DNA of 64,000 nt from Bradyrhizobium canariense (lineage in GTDB: Bacteria > Pseudomonadota > Alphaproteobacteria > Rhizobiales > Xanthobacteraceae), in assembly GCF_018130465.1 (NCBI RefSeq), contig NZ_JAFCKJ010000017.1, positions 62,001 through 126,000 on the forward strand. The letters run 5' to 3'. Below the pieces are notes generated by a model, which did not search any database, was not told where the DNA came from, and saw nothing but the letters and a program-made list of their open reading frames with translations. A program made the translations under genes and the position numbers. Of the stretch, positions 25,285 to 32,833 are shown one piece after another (positions within the stretch are counted from its first letter, which is position 1; each line of letters opens with the position of its first letter).

Positions 25285-26973
25285 ATGGGCACCGTCAGGT
25301 GGATCATCTCCACCGCTCCGGAGATTTTCCTGCTGCTATCGGTCGCGCTCGGCACCATTCTTGGCCGTGTCCGGATTCTCGGCTTTTCAATCGGCACCAC
25401 GGCCTGCACGCTCATCGTCGCCGTCCTGATCGGGCAGCTCGGCACTTTCACGTTTCCGTCCCTGCTGAGGGTCATTCTCTTCAGCTTTTTCGTGTTCACG
25501 ATCGGCTACCGGTCGGGACCCGAGTTCTTTGCCTCGCTGAGTATCCGGACCTTGGCGCAGGTTGCGCTCGCGCTCGTACTTGGCGGCACCGGCCTCGTCA
25601 TCGTTCTCATATTTGCCAATCTGTTTACGCTCGGTCCCGGCACCGCTTCGGGTCTTGCCGCGGGAGCCCTGACGCAGTCATCGGTCATCGGCACGGCGTC
25701 CGGCGCGCTGGCCCAGCTCGGGCTCGCCAAGGACGTGCTGGAGCAGCAAGAGGCGAACATCGCGGCCGGTTATGCGGTGACTTACGTCCTCGGTTACATC
25801 CTCACGCTCCTGTTCGTGCCATTTGTCGCGCCGAGATTGATGCGGATCGACTTGAAGCAGGAAGCGGCAAAGCTCGAGGCAGAGCTGTCGGGGGGCAACC
25901 CGCCGCAGACTGAAAATCTGCACTATCGAAAATTCCAGGCCCGCGCCTATCGGGTGTCGGTGGCGGCGGGCCGGACTGTCAGCGCCGTCGAAGGCGAAAT
26001 CGGCAGCCGTAGTGTGGTCGAGCGGATCGTGCGCCAGGGCGCCGATGTCGAGCCGCACGTCGACACCGTTCTTGAAGCAGGCGACGACATCGTCATCGCG
26101 GGACGAACCGCAGCTCTTGTCGCAGCAAAGCCCATCATTGGTGCGGAAATCGATGCCGACGAGATCCTGAAGGCAATTCCCGGCAACGTGATCGACGTCC
26201 TCGTCGACAACCGCAATCTCCATGGCCGCTCCGTCAGGGACGTGGCCGAACGCGTCGGCGACGCTGCGCGCGGCGTGTTCCTGCGCACCTTGACGCGGAT
26301 GGGACGCGAAGTCCCCCTGAGCGCCGACACCCGCGTCTATGTCGGCGACGTCATGACACTGGTCGGCAGCCCCCGCAACATCGAGCGCGCCGCAGCGAAC
26401 GTCGGACAAATTCTGCGCTCCGAAGATCGTACCGACATCGCATTCCTTGCCGCGGGCATCGCCGTGGGCCTGCTCGCCGGTCTCGCGAGCGTCAAGATCG
26501 GATCGGTACCCCTGACGTTGGGAGGTGGCGGCGGCGCCCTGATTGCAGGGCTTTTCTGCGGCTGGTTGCGGTCGCGGCGGCCGACGATGGGCGCAATGCC
26601 ACCCGCAGCGCAGCAAACGCTGAGCGATATCGGGCTCGGCGGCTTCATCGCGGCGATCGGGCTCGGCAACGGCCATGCGGCCTGGGTCGCGATCCAGTCG
26701 CACGGCTTGCTGCTGGTCGGCATGGGCCTCGTCGTCACGCTGGTGCCGCTGGTCGTGACGACCCTGTTCGCCCATCGCGTGCTCCACATGAATCCAGTCA
26801 TCATTTGCGGCGCATTGGCCGGCGCCATGACGGTCGATGCGGCCGTAACCGGCGCCTGCGAGGTCGCCGAGAGCCAGACGCCGGTACTCGGCGTCGCAGT
26901 GCCCTACGCTGTCGGCAACGTCGTCCTGACCGTGCTCGGCCCGATCATCGTGGCCAGCACCTTCGCGGGTTGA
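25285..26973 (+). CDS. Second aspartate:alanine exchanger (AAE) family antiporter
   Basis: The protein has 562 residues from ATG 25285 (GGAGGA before it). It has the same layout as the product of 18082-19782: an N-terminal helix block ending 'GLAAGALTQSSVIGTASGAL', two TrkA-C-like cytosolic domains ('FQARAYRVSVAAGRTVSAVE', 'NRNLHGRSVRDVAERVG'), and a C-terminal helix block with 'GALAGAMTVDAAVTGACEVA'. The two proteins are clearly divergent paralogues. This copy heads a plus-strand unit with a secreted hydrolase 9 bp downstream and an IalB-like gene. The exchange substrate is unknown; no decarboxylase is in this unit. Confidence 0.88.
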   Translation: MGTVRWIISTAPEIFLLLSVALGTILGRVRILGFSIGTTACTLIVAVLIGQLGTFTFPSLLRVILFSFFVFTIGYRSGPEFFASLSIRTLAQVALALVLGGTGLVIVLIFANLFTLGPGTASGLAAGALTQSSVIGTASGALAQLGLAKDVLEQQEANIAAGYAVTYVLGYILTLLFVPFVAPRLMRIDLKQEAAKLEAELSGGNPPQTENLHYRKFQARAYRVSVAAGRTVSAVEGEIGSRSVVERIVRQGADVEPHVDTVLEAGDDIVIAGRTAALVAAKPIIGAEIDADEILKAIPGNVIDVLVDNRNLHGRSVRDVAERVGDAARGVFLRTLTRMGREVPLSADTRVYVGDVMTLVGSPRNIERAAANVGQILRSEDRTDIAFLAAGIAVGLLAGLASVKIGSVPLTLGGGGGALIAGLFCGWLRSRRPTMGAMPPAAQQTLSDIGLGGFIAAIGLGNGHAAWVAIQSHGLLLVGMGLVVTLVPLVVTTLFAHRVLHMNPVIICGALAGAMTVDAAVTGACEVAESQTPVLGVAVPYAVGNVVLTVLGPIIVASTFAG

Positions 26974-26982
26974 GAGAGACGT

Positions 26983-27879
26983 ATGGATCACCGGGATGCT
27001 TCAACCCTCAGGACGATAGCAGCGACATTGCTCCTCCTGACTTGCCTGCTCGCTCCGGCATACGCCGAGGAGAAATCCGGCGAGATCCAGATCCAGGAGG
27101 AGATCTGGGCGTTGCCTCTGCCGCTCCCGATGTTCGCCTACGTGGTCCGGCCCGTCGGCGACAGCCCCTTCCCGCTCGCGATCATGAACCATGGCGTGTC
27201 GCTCAAACCGGTCGATCGCAGCTTCTTTCCGCTGGTGGAATTCCGCGACGCCGCGAAGTGGTTCGCAAAGCGCGGCTATTTCGTCGTGGCACCCGTCGGC
27301 AGCGGCTATGGCGCAGCAGCCATCGACATTCCCGAGCACGGTCTCTACGGCCCGTTCTTCGCCAAGGTCGGCAACTGCACCAACCCGAACTTCCGTGACG
27401 CCGGACGTGCGTTGGCGCTGGCCGATCTCTGGATCATCGACTACATGATCGCCGAGAAACGCGTTCTGCCAAAGGACGTCATCGTCGTTGGACAATCCGC
27501 CGGCGGCTGGGCTTCCATTGCGCTGTCGAGCGTGAACCCACCGCAGGTCAGGGCGATCATCACTTTTGCGGCAGGTCGCGGCGGCCGCGTCGACGGCAAG
27601 CCCAACAACAATTGCGCGCCGGACAGACTGGTCGAAGCAACCGCGGATTTCGGCCGGACCTCGCGGGTGCCGATGCTGTGGTTCTATATCGAGAACGACA
27701 CGTTCTTCGGGCCGGCCCTGTCGAAGCGCATGCTAGAGGCCTTCACCGCAGCCGGCGGCAAAGCCGAGTATCATCTGATGCCGCCCTTCGGCAATGAGGG
27801 GCACTTCTTCGTCGGCTCGCCCGACACGATCCCGATGTGGTCGCCGCTCGTGGAAAAATTCCTCGACGCGCAAAAATAG
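26983..27879 (+). CDS. Secreted alpha/beta hydrolase (dienelactone-hydrolase-like)
   Basis: The protein has 298 residues. The signal peptide ends near 'APAYAEE'. The alpha/beta-hydrolase nucleophile elbow is 'VVGQSAGGWAS', with a later acidic residue in 'YIENDTFFGP' and the catalytic His in 'NEGHFFVG'. 'AIMNHGVSLKP' carries the oxyanion-hole segment. It is probably a periplasmic esterase or peptidase-like hydrolase; substrate is unknown. It is 9 bp after the exchanger stop with a GAGAGA ribosome site, so it is translationally close to a transporter. The IalB-like gene follows 31 bp on. Confidence 0.83.
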   Translation: MDHRDASTLRTIAATLLLLTCLLAPAYAEEKSGEIQIQEEIWALPLPLPMFAYVVRPVGDSPFPLAIMNHGVSLKPVDRSFFPLVEFRDAAKWFAKRGYFVVAPVGSGYGAAAIDIPEHGLYGPFFAKVGNCTNPNFRDAGRALALADLWIIDYMIAEKRVLPKDVIVVGQSAGGWASIALSSVNPPQVRAIITFAAGRGGRVDGKPNNNCAPDRLVEATADFGRTSRVPMLWFYIENDTFFGPALSKRMLEAFTAAGGKAEYHLMPPFGNEGHFFVGSPDTIPMWSPLVEKFLDAQK

Positions 27880-27910
27880 CCGAAAGAGGCCGGCGCCTGG
27901 AGACGCAACC

Positions 27911-28522
27911 ATGATCAACGCAGCTTCAACACCATGGGACAGGTATGCGCGCGCCTGCCTGTCGATCTTGTTCGCTGTCGTCATTGCCGGACCGGCTTCC
28001 GTTCGGAACGTCGCAGCACAAAAGCAGGCGCGCGAGCCGAAGTCCGCCCAAATCGCGCCCCGCGGGCAGCGCGAAGCCAAGGACATCACCTACGGCGACT
28101 GGCAGAAGCTGTGCTTCAAGCCGGGAGGCGCGCCCACGCTGTGCCGGACGTCGATCACGGGCAAGTTTCCAACGGGGCAAATCGCAGTGCGCTTGGACCT
28201 GATCGAGCGTGACGGCGACCGCACCGCGCGATTGCAACTGTTCGTTCCGGTTGGGATGTATCTGAAGCAGCCGGCCAAGCTGACGGTCGATCAGGGCGGT
28301 TCGCAGCTGGTGCCCTACACCTGGTGTCTCACCAATGCCTGCATCGCCGCGGACGTCGCGGATCCCAGGTTCGTCACGGCGATGGAGTCCGGAAAAGCGC
28401 TGGTGCTGGAGGTTGTCGATTCCAGCCTTCTGGCCGTGACGACGTCATTGCCGCTCGCGCAGTTCGCCTCCGCCCACAAGGGTGCGCCGGCAAAGACGTT
28501 TGAGCAGGACATCGACGAATGA
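27911..28522 (+). CDS. IalB (invasion-associated locus B) family exported protein
   Basis: The protein has 203 residues from ATG 27911. After an N-terminal signal segment ('LSILFAVVIAGPASVRNVAA') comes an IalB domain: 'YGDWQKLCFKPGGAPTLCR', 'QLFVPVGMYLKQPAKLTVDQ', 'YTWCLTNACIAADV' and a final 'LPLAQFASAH'. The four cysteines are in the family positions. IalB proteins are periplasmic; in Bartonella the founding member is linked to erythrocyte invasion, but free-living and symbiotic rhizobia carry many. It closes the exchanger-hydrolase unit and converges on the receiver gene with 13 bp between stops. Confidence 0.86.
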   Translation: MINAASTPWDRYARACLSILFAVVIAGPASVRNVAAQKQAREPKSAQIAPRGQREAKDITYGDWQKLCFKPGGAPTLCRTSITGKFPTGQIAVRLDLIERDGDRTARLQLFVPVGMYLKQPAKLTVDQGGSQLVPYTWCLTNACIAADVADPRFVTAMESGKALVLEVVDSSLLAVTTSLPLAQFASAHKGAPAKTFEQDIDE

Positions 28523-28535
28523 GCAGGCGCGCCGA

Positions 28536-28949
28536 TCAGACGGCACCGAGGCAGGCTCGTTCGACCGAGTCGATGAATGCATTCGCAGCAAACGGCTTCG
28601 TCAGGTAGGCAACGCATCCCGACTCGATCGCGGCCGACTGGGTCTCCTGGCTGTCGTTGCCGGTGATGTAGATCACCGGCACGGTGGCGCCGTCGTTCGC
28701 GAGCCGGCGGCGGAGAACGATGCCGGATTCGCCATTCAGGTTGATATCCAGAACGATGCAGCAGGCTTTGTCGAAATGGCCATGACGCAGCAGTGCGTCG
28801 GCCGAGTCGAACGGTATCGCGTCGAAGCCGTGCTCCCGAAGCAATCGTTCCAAACTTCGACGCATGGATGAATCATCATCCACGACGTAAATGGATTTGC
28901 GTGCGGACAAGGGGCTTGCTTTCTCATTCGCCGGGAATTTCCACGGCAA
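28536..28949 (-). CDS. Receiver-only response regulator
   Basis: The protein has 137 residues and is a single CheY-like receiver without an output domain. 'YVVDDDSSMRRSLERLL' supplies the acidic pocket, the phospho-acceptor Asp is in 'CIVLDINLNGESG', Thr in 'YITGND', and Lys in 'YLTKPF'. Such proteins relay or buffer phosphate between a kinase and other regulators. It is 171 bp downstream of the FixJ-like gene on the same strand, with a TGTCCCTTCGTACA element between. No histidine kinase is in the window, so its partner is elsewhere. Confidence 0.9.
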   Translation of the reverse strand: MPWKFPANEKASPLSARKSIYVVDDDSSMRRSLERLLREHGFDAIPFDSADALLRHGHFDKACCIVLDINLNGESGIVLRRRLANDGATVPVIYITGNDSQETQSAAIESGCVAYLTKPFAANAFIDSVERACLGAV

Positions 28950-29059
28950 CGCGAACTGTGCGGCCCTTCAACAACTCCAACAACTCCGTCCGCCATCGCG
29001 GCAGGCAGACGCGACCATGTAGGCAGCTGCCGCCGGATTCTGTCAACAAACTTTCATAT

Positions 29060-29073
29060 TGTCCCTTCGTACA
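29060..29073. promoter_or_regulatory. TGTCCC-type inverted-repeat element, copy 1
   Basis: TGTCCCTTCGTACA resembles the perfect inverted repeat TGTCCCTTGGGACA at 36933 and the variant at 29965. It lies 110 bp upstream of the receiver-only gene. The three copies near regulator or small-protein genes suggest an operator for one transcription factor. I do not know this motif. Confidence 0.4.
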
Positions 29074-29120
29074 GGTCGCGCGATGGAGCGTGAAGAAGGG
29101 CGCATGTACCGACTGGTTAC

Positions 29121-29744
29121 TTACATCTTCTTGGGATCGCGCAGACCCAACCGCTCAGCAATCGAGACCAGTTCAGCGAACGAAACTACCTGCATCTTCT
29201 CCATCACCTGATGGCGATGCGCCTTGATCGTGCGTTCGGTCGTTCCAAGCTCATAGGCGATCTGCTTGTTGATCTTGCCGCGCACGATCAAATCGAAAAC
29301 CTGCCGTTCGCGCGGTGTCAGTGAAGCAACGAGGGCGCGCAGCGAATCGAGTTTGCTTTGTTGGCCGCGCGAGGTCTCCGAGCGAGCCAATGCCCGTTCG
29401 ATCGCATCGATCAATTGTTCCGACGAAACCGGCTTGGTCAAAAAATCCTCGGCGCCGGCCTTGATGGCGCGCACGGTCGTCACCGTATCGGCATGCCCGG
29501 TGAGGAAGATGATCGGCAGCACCGAACCGAGTTCGATGAGGCGGGTTTGCAACTCGGGTCCGCTCAACCCGGGGATCTGCACGTCGAGCAGGATGCATCC
29601 CGGCTTTGCGGCGTCGGGCATGTGATCGAGCAAGTCCTGCGCCGATGGGTAGGTCACGACCTCATAGCCAGCCAGCTTGAGCCGGCGCTCGATCGCCATT
29701 CGAAACGATTCGTCATCGTCCACGACGTAAACGAGGCCTGGCAA
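29121..29744 (-). CDS. FixJ-like response regulator (receiver plus LuxR-type HTH)
   Basis: The protein has about 207 residues. The receiver is at ~4-118 ('YVVDDDESFRMAIERRLKL', phospho-Asp in 'CILLDVQIPGLSG', Lys in 'FLTKPVSS'). The GerE/LuxR helix-turn-helix is at ~140-200 ('LTPRERQVFDLIVRGKINKQ', 'GTTERTIKAHRHQVMEKM'). FixJ relatives activate fixK-type genes in rhizobia. No ATG is available near the receiver; a TTG at 29744 with GAGGGG five bases before it is the best start. The Crp/Fnr gene is divergent 380 bp away, and the TGTCCC element lies between. Confidence 0.9.
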   Translation of the reverse strand: MPGLVYVVDDDESFRMAIERRLKLAGYEVVTYPSAQDLLDHMPDAAKPGCILLDVQIPGLSGPELQTRLIELGSVLPIIFLTGHADTVTTVRAIKAGAEDFLTKPVSSEQLIDAIERALARSETSRGQQSKLDSLRALVASLTPRERQVFDLIVRGKINKQIAYELGTTERTIKAHRHQVMEKMQVVSFAELVSIAERLGLRDPKKM

Positions 29745-30125
29745 TGTCCCCTCGCAAGCCAATCATAGAACCGCAGACAAACCACGCGATCGCGCAGTCC
29801 TGACCAAGGCAACCCGAAGCGAGCCACCGGTCGCACCGCCAACCCGAAGTCACAATATACCCGAACACCACTAATATGCCGAAATATCCCGATCGGGTCA
29901 TATTCACCGAAGGTCGGACAGCCCCTATGACCGGCATATCATTCCGCGCACCAAATCGCCGCCCTGTCCCTTGGTACAATGACCCTAGAGACAATGGCTC
30001 CTAGTGCCGATTTCATCGTAAGCAACCTTTGCGGGAACTGGGGATATCGGCGCGGCCCCTTTCCTCCCAAAAATGAAGAAATCTCCTGACGGGCTATCAC
30101 GTCATCATCAGTTCGGGAGCTGGCC
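29745..30125. other. Divergent regulatory interval between the fixJ-like and fixK-like genes
   Basis: No gene is seen in this 381-bp stretch. It holds the TGTCCC element at 29965 and must contain promoters for both regulators. There is no TTGA-N6-TCAA box here, so the FixK-type protein does not appear to act on its own promoter through that motif. Confidence 0.5.
29965..29978. promoter_or_regulatory. TGTCCC-type inverted-repeat element, copy 2
   Basis: TGTCCCTTGGTACA, followed by ATGACC, shares 'TGTCCCTTGG-ACAATGACC' with the element at 36933. It is about 150 bp upstream of the fixK-like ATG, in the interval also preceding the fixJ-like gene. Confidence 0.42.
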
Positions 30126-30809
30126 ATGCTCGTTCGCAACGCAGCCGATCCATCCGCCCGGCCCAATTCGCTTCGCGAACTCGGGATGATCAGTGATTCA
30201 AATCCGATCATAAGTTTAAACGAATTTACGTACAGAAAGGGCACCGAGATCTACGGCGAAAAAGAGCCCGCGGAATACGTCTACCAGGTCAAGCTGGGCG
30301 CAGTGCGAAGCTACAAGCTCCTATCCGACGGCCGTCGCCAGATCGGCGCGTTTCACCTGGTTGGCGACATCTTCGGGCTGGAGAACGGCAATGAGCACAG
30401 GTTCACGGCAGAAGCGATCGTCGACACCGCGGTTCGCCTGATCAGGCGGCAGAGCCTCGAGCTCGTTGCAGAAGGCGACGCCATGGTGGCCCGAAACCTG
30501 CTCAGCATGACCACCAACAACCTTCAGCACGCGGAAGATCACATGCTGCTGCTCGGCCGCAAGACATCGCTTGAGCGGGTCGCGGCCTTCCTGATCGAGA
30601 TGGACAAGCGGCTGACGGCCGCCGGCATCATGGCACTGCCGATGTCGCGGCGCGATATCGCGGACTATCTTGGACTAACCTTGGAGACCGTGTCCCGCGC
30701 ACTGTCGCGGCTGCATGAGCTCGGCATACTCGGCTTCATCGGCAATAATCAGCGCCAGATCGTGCTGCTCGACAAGCAACAGCTCGCTAGCCTCGATCTC
30801 CAGAACTAG
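30126..30809 (+). CDS. FixK-type Crp/Fnr transcription factor
   Basis: The protein has 227 residues: a cNMP-binding-type beta roll at ~25-140 ('GTEIYGEKEPAEYVYQVKLG', 'GAFHLVGDIFGLENGNEHRF'), a dimer helix, and a C-terminal HTH with 'MSRRDIADYLGLTLETVSRA', whose recognition helix E-x-x-S-R is that of FNR/FixK readers of TTGA-N6-TCAA. There is no N-terminal cysteine cluster, so it is not a direct oxygen-sensing FNR; FixK proteins are set by a FixLJ-type cascade. Ten matching boxes lie around it in this window. GGGAG precedes the ATG. Its 3' end overlaps the convergent channel gene by 23 bp. Confidence 0.92.
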   Translation: MLVRNAADPSARPNSLRELGMISDSNPIISLNEFTYRKGTEIYGEKEPAEYVYQVKLGAVRSYKLLSDGRRQIGAFHLVGDIFGLENGNEHRFTAEAIVDTAVRLIRRQSLELVAEGDAMVARNLLSMTTNNLQHAEDHMLLLGRKTSLERVAAFLIEMDKRLTAAGIMALPMSRRDIADYLGLTLETVSRALSRLHELGILGFIGNNQRQIVLLDKQQLASLDLQN

Positions 30810-31245
30810 ACTCGGGCGCCGCGATCTCGGCCAGGTGTTCGAGCGTTTTGCGAAGCACCTCGAATAGAACGGCGGTCGACCAGCCAAACATCAGGATGCC
30901 GTTCATCGCGGTCATCGGTCCAGTCAGTCGCCATCCTTCAACGGGGGTGATATCGCCATAGCCTAGCGTGGTGTAGTTCACGAAGGTGAAATACAGGAGA
31001 TCGCTGCCCGTGGGCGCCGCGCCGACCATGGCGTAGGCCAGCGCCCAGACCAGGACTTCGGCCGTGTGCGCGACCATCAAAATGACAGCTGCCGTGACCA
31101 TCACGGCCATCAGGTGCGATCGCGGCCGCGCCGTATGCTTCAAGCCGGCGGTGCGGGCGATGTCGATCGCCGCGACAGTCACCAGCGCGTGGATCATGAT
31201 GTTGATCACGCTGACGAAGGTACCCAGCAGGAATTGAACCGCCAT
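30787..31245 (-). CDS. Two-helix potassium-channel-like protein
   Basis: The protein has 152 residues from ATG 31245. The pore signature 'FTFVNYTTLGYGDITP' is intact. Hydrophobic helices are 'LGTFVSVINIMIHALVTVAA', 'LMAVMVTAAVILMVAHTAEV' and 'MTAMNGILMFGWSTAVLFEV', giving two membrane helices around the pore loop plus one more N-terminal. There is no RCK or cyclic-nucleotide domain, so gating is unknown. Its 3' end runs antisense into the last 23 bp of the fixK-like gene. A much longer upstream extension is open but lacks support. Confidence 0.82.
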   Translation of the reverse strand: MAVQFLLGTFVSVINIMIHALVTVAAIDIARTAGLKHTARPRSHLMAVMVTAAVILMVAHTAEVLVWALAYAMVGAAPTGSDLLYFTFVNYTTLGYGDITPVEGWRLTGPMTAMNGILMFGWSTAVLFEVLRKTLEHLAEIAAPESSSGDRG

Positions 31246-31430
31246 CGCGCACCCCCATCGGACTCGCCCATGATTCAGGTTTGATTGGTCGGCGCCTGTC
31301 ATCCAGCGAAGGTGACGATGAGACGCCTTGATGCGGCTCCAGAAATCAAGTTTCGACCTGGAATCGCCTTCGATGCCGGCGACGAGGTCCTTCATCGCTA
31401 CGGCGCAACATCGGGTCCGGGACAGCGGGA

Positions 31431-32645
31431 TCATGACGCACTTTCGTGCCTGGGATTTTTTAAGTTGCCGTCCATCAGCAGCGCCAGCGTATGCCTTGCG
31501 ATCATCAGCCCCTCATCGGAAGACACGACGTAGACCGGAATGAGGCTCGCGGAAGACGATATCAGCTGCGAATGCCGTACATTCTCTGCCGCATCGAGTT
31601 TGACGCCGAGCCATGCGAGCTGCTCCGCTACGCGCGCACGAATCGACGCGGAGTTCTCGCCGATCCCGGCCGTGAAGACGAACGCGTCGAGCCCCTGCAA
31701 CGCAGCCGCTAGCATGCCGGCATTGAGGCCGACCCGGTAAACGAAATAGTCGATGGCAAGCTTCGCGCTGGCGTCCTCGCTTGCCTCGAGCTCTCGCATG
31801 TCGTTGCTGATACCGGAGAAGCCCTTCAAGCCGCAATCGCGATAGAGGAAGTCATGGACCTTCGACGCCGACATTCCCTTTTCCGAGATGAGATAGAGCA
31901 CCACGCCCGCATCGATCTGCCCTGGGCCCGTGCCCATTGGAAGCCCATCAAGCGCGGTGAAGCCCATGGTGCCCTCGACACTCCGTCCTCCGCTAAGCGC
32001 ACACATCGAAGCCTCGCTTCCAAGATGCGCGACAATCACCCGTCCCGCCGCGATTTTCGGCGCGATTCTCGGCAAGGTCTTCGCGATCCATTCGTAGGAC
32101 AGGCCGTGAAACCCGTAGCGTCGCACGCCCTCGGCATAAAGCCGATGCGGAATCGCATAATGGTCGGCGACTGCGGCACGCGTACGGTGAAATGCGGTAT
32201 CAAAGCACGCGACCTGCGGGAGCATCGGGAATCTGGCGAGAATCGAACGGATCGGCGCAAGATTGTGCGGTTGATGAAGAGGCGCCAGCGCGGTGAACCG
32301 TTCCAGGCGCGCCACGACACCATGATCGATCAGGACCGAGCGGTCATGGTCCGGTCCGCCATGGACGACGCGATGCCCGATAGCGATGGGATCGATGCGA
32401 AGCTCATCCCGCAACCACGCGCCGGCGATGTCCATCCCGGCCGCAACATCCGGCACCGCTTCGATCGGATAGGCACGATGGGCAAGCGGATTGCCGCCGG
32501 GGCCGCTCGCCCGCAATCGCGGGCCGCTGCCGAGGCCGTCCACGCGCCCCTTGAGCTGCTGCCGCAGTCTTCCTTCTCCTTCGACCGAATAGACCTGAAA
32601 TTTGACGCAGGAAGGGCCGGCATCGACGACAAGGATGGTGTCCAT
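31431..32645 (-). CDS. ackA: Acetate kinase with altered active-site residues
   Basis: The protein has 404 residues from ATG 32645 (a GTG at 32654 is the alternative). It is a full ASKHA acetate/propionate kinase: 'GHRVVHGG' with the substrate arginine, 'ACFDTAFHR' with the catalytic Asp, 'RRYGFHGLSYEW', and 'FTAGIGENSASIR'. Two conserved positions differ: the usual Asn of 'NAGSSS' is Asp8 here ('VDAGPSC'), and 'LGNGAS' reads 'LGSEAS'. The enzyme makes ATP from acetyl phosphate, valuable when oxygen is short, but activity with these changes is uncertain. No pta or phosphoketolase gene is adjacent. A FixK box lies 175 bp upstream. Confidence 0.87.
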   Translation of the reverse strand: MDTILVVDAGPSCVKFQVYSVEGEGRLRQQLKGRVDGLGSGPRLRASGPGGNPLAHRAYPIEAVPDVAAGMDIAGAWLRDELRIDPIAIGHRVVHGGPDHDRSVLIDHGVVARLERFTALAPLHQPHNLAPIRSILARFPMLPQVACFDTAFHRTRAAVADHYAIPHRLYAEGVRRYGFHGLSYEWIAKTLPRIAPKIAAGRVIVAHLGSEASMCALSGGRSVEGTMGFTALDGLPMGTGPGQIDAGVVLYLISEKGMSASKVHDFLYRDCGLKGFSGISNDMRELEASEDASAKLAIDYFVYRVGLNAGMLAAALQGLDAFVFTAGIGENSASIRARVAEQLAWLGVKLDAAENVRHSQLISSSASLIPVYVVSSDEGLMIARHTLALLMDGNLKNPRHESAS

Positions 32646-32819
32646 GGCGCTCACGCCGCAATCGGCGGAGCATGCCGGCGCCCCGCGTCGGCGGTGTATT
32701 CAAACGCCGCAACGACAAGTCCGAACATGGCATCACCGGGCAACGCACGCATTTCCACCGCCTTGTTGCGACCTCATCGTCGCATCGGCTTCATTCGAGG
32801 GCCTTCGCAACCGCCGACG

Positions 32820-32833
32820 TTGATGTAGGTCAA
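32820..32833. promoter_or_regulatory. FixK/FNR box upstream of the acetate kinase gene
   Basis: TTGATGTAGGTCAA is an exact TTGA-N6-TCAA match, 175 bp before ATG 32645. It overlaps the last codon and stop of the AI-2E family gene, so it is not inside a long intergenic region; the distance is greater than for the other boxes. Confidence 0.65.

Noticed and set aside
25678-26991. 437-codon minus-strand frame
   Set aside because: It is the complement of the second exchanger gene, with His/Asp/Arg-rich composition typical of an antisense frame.
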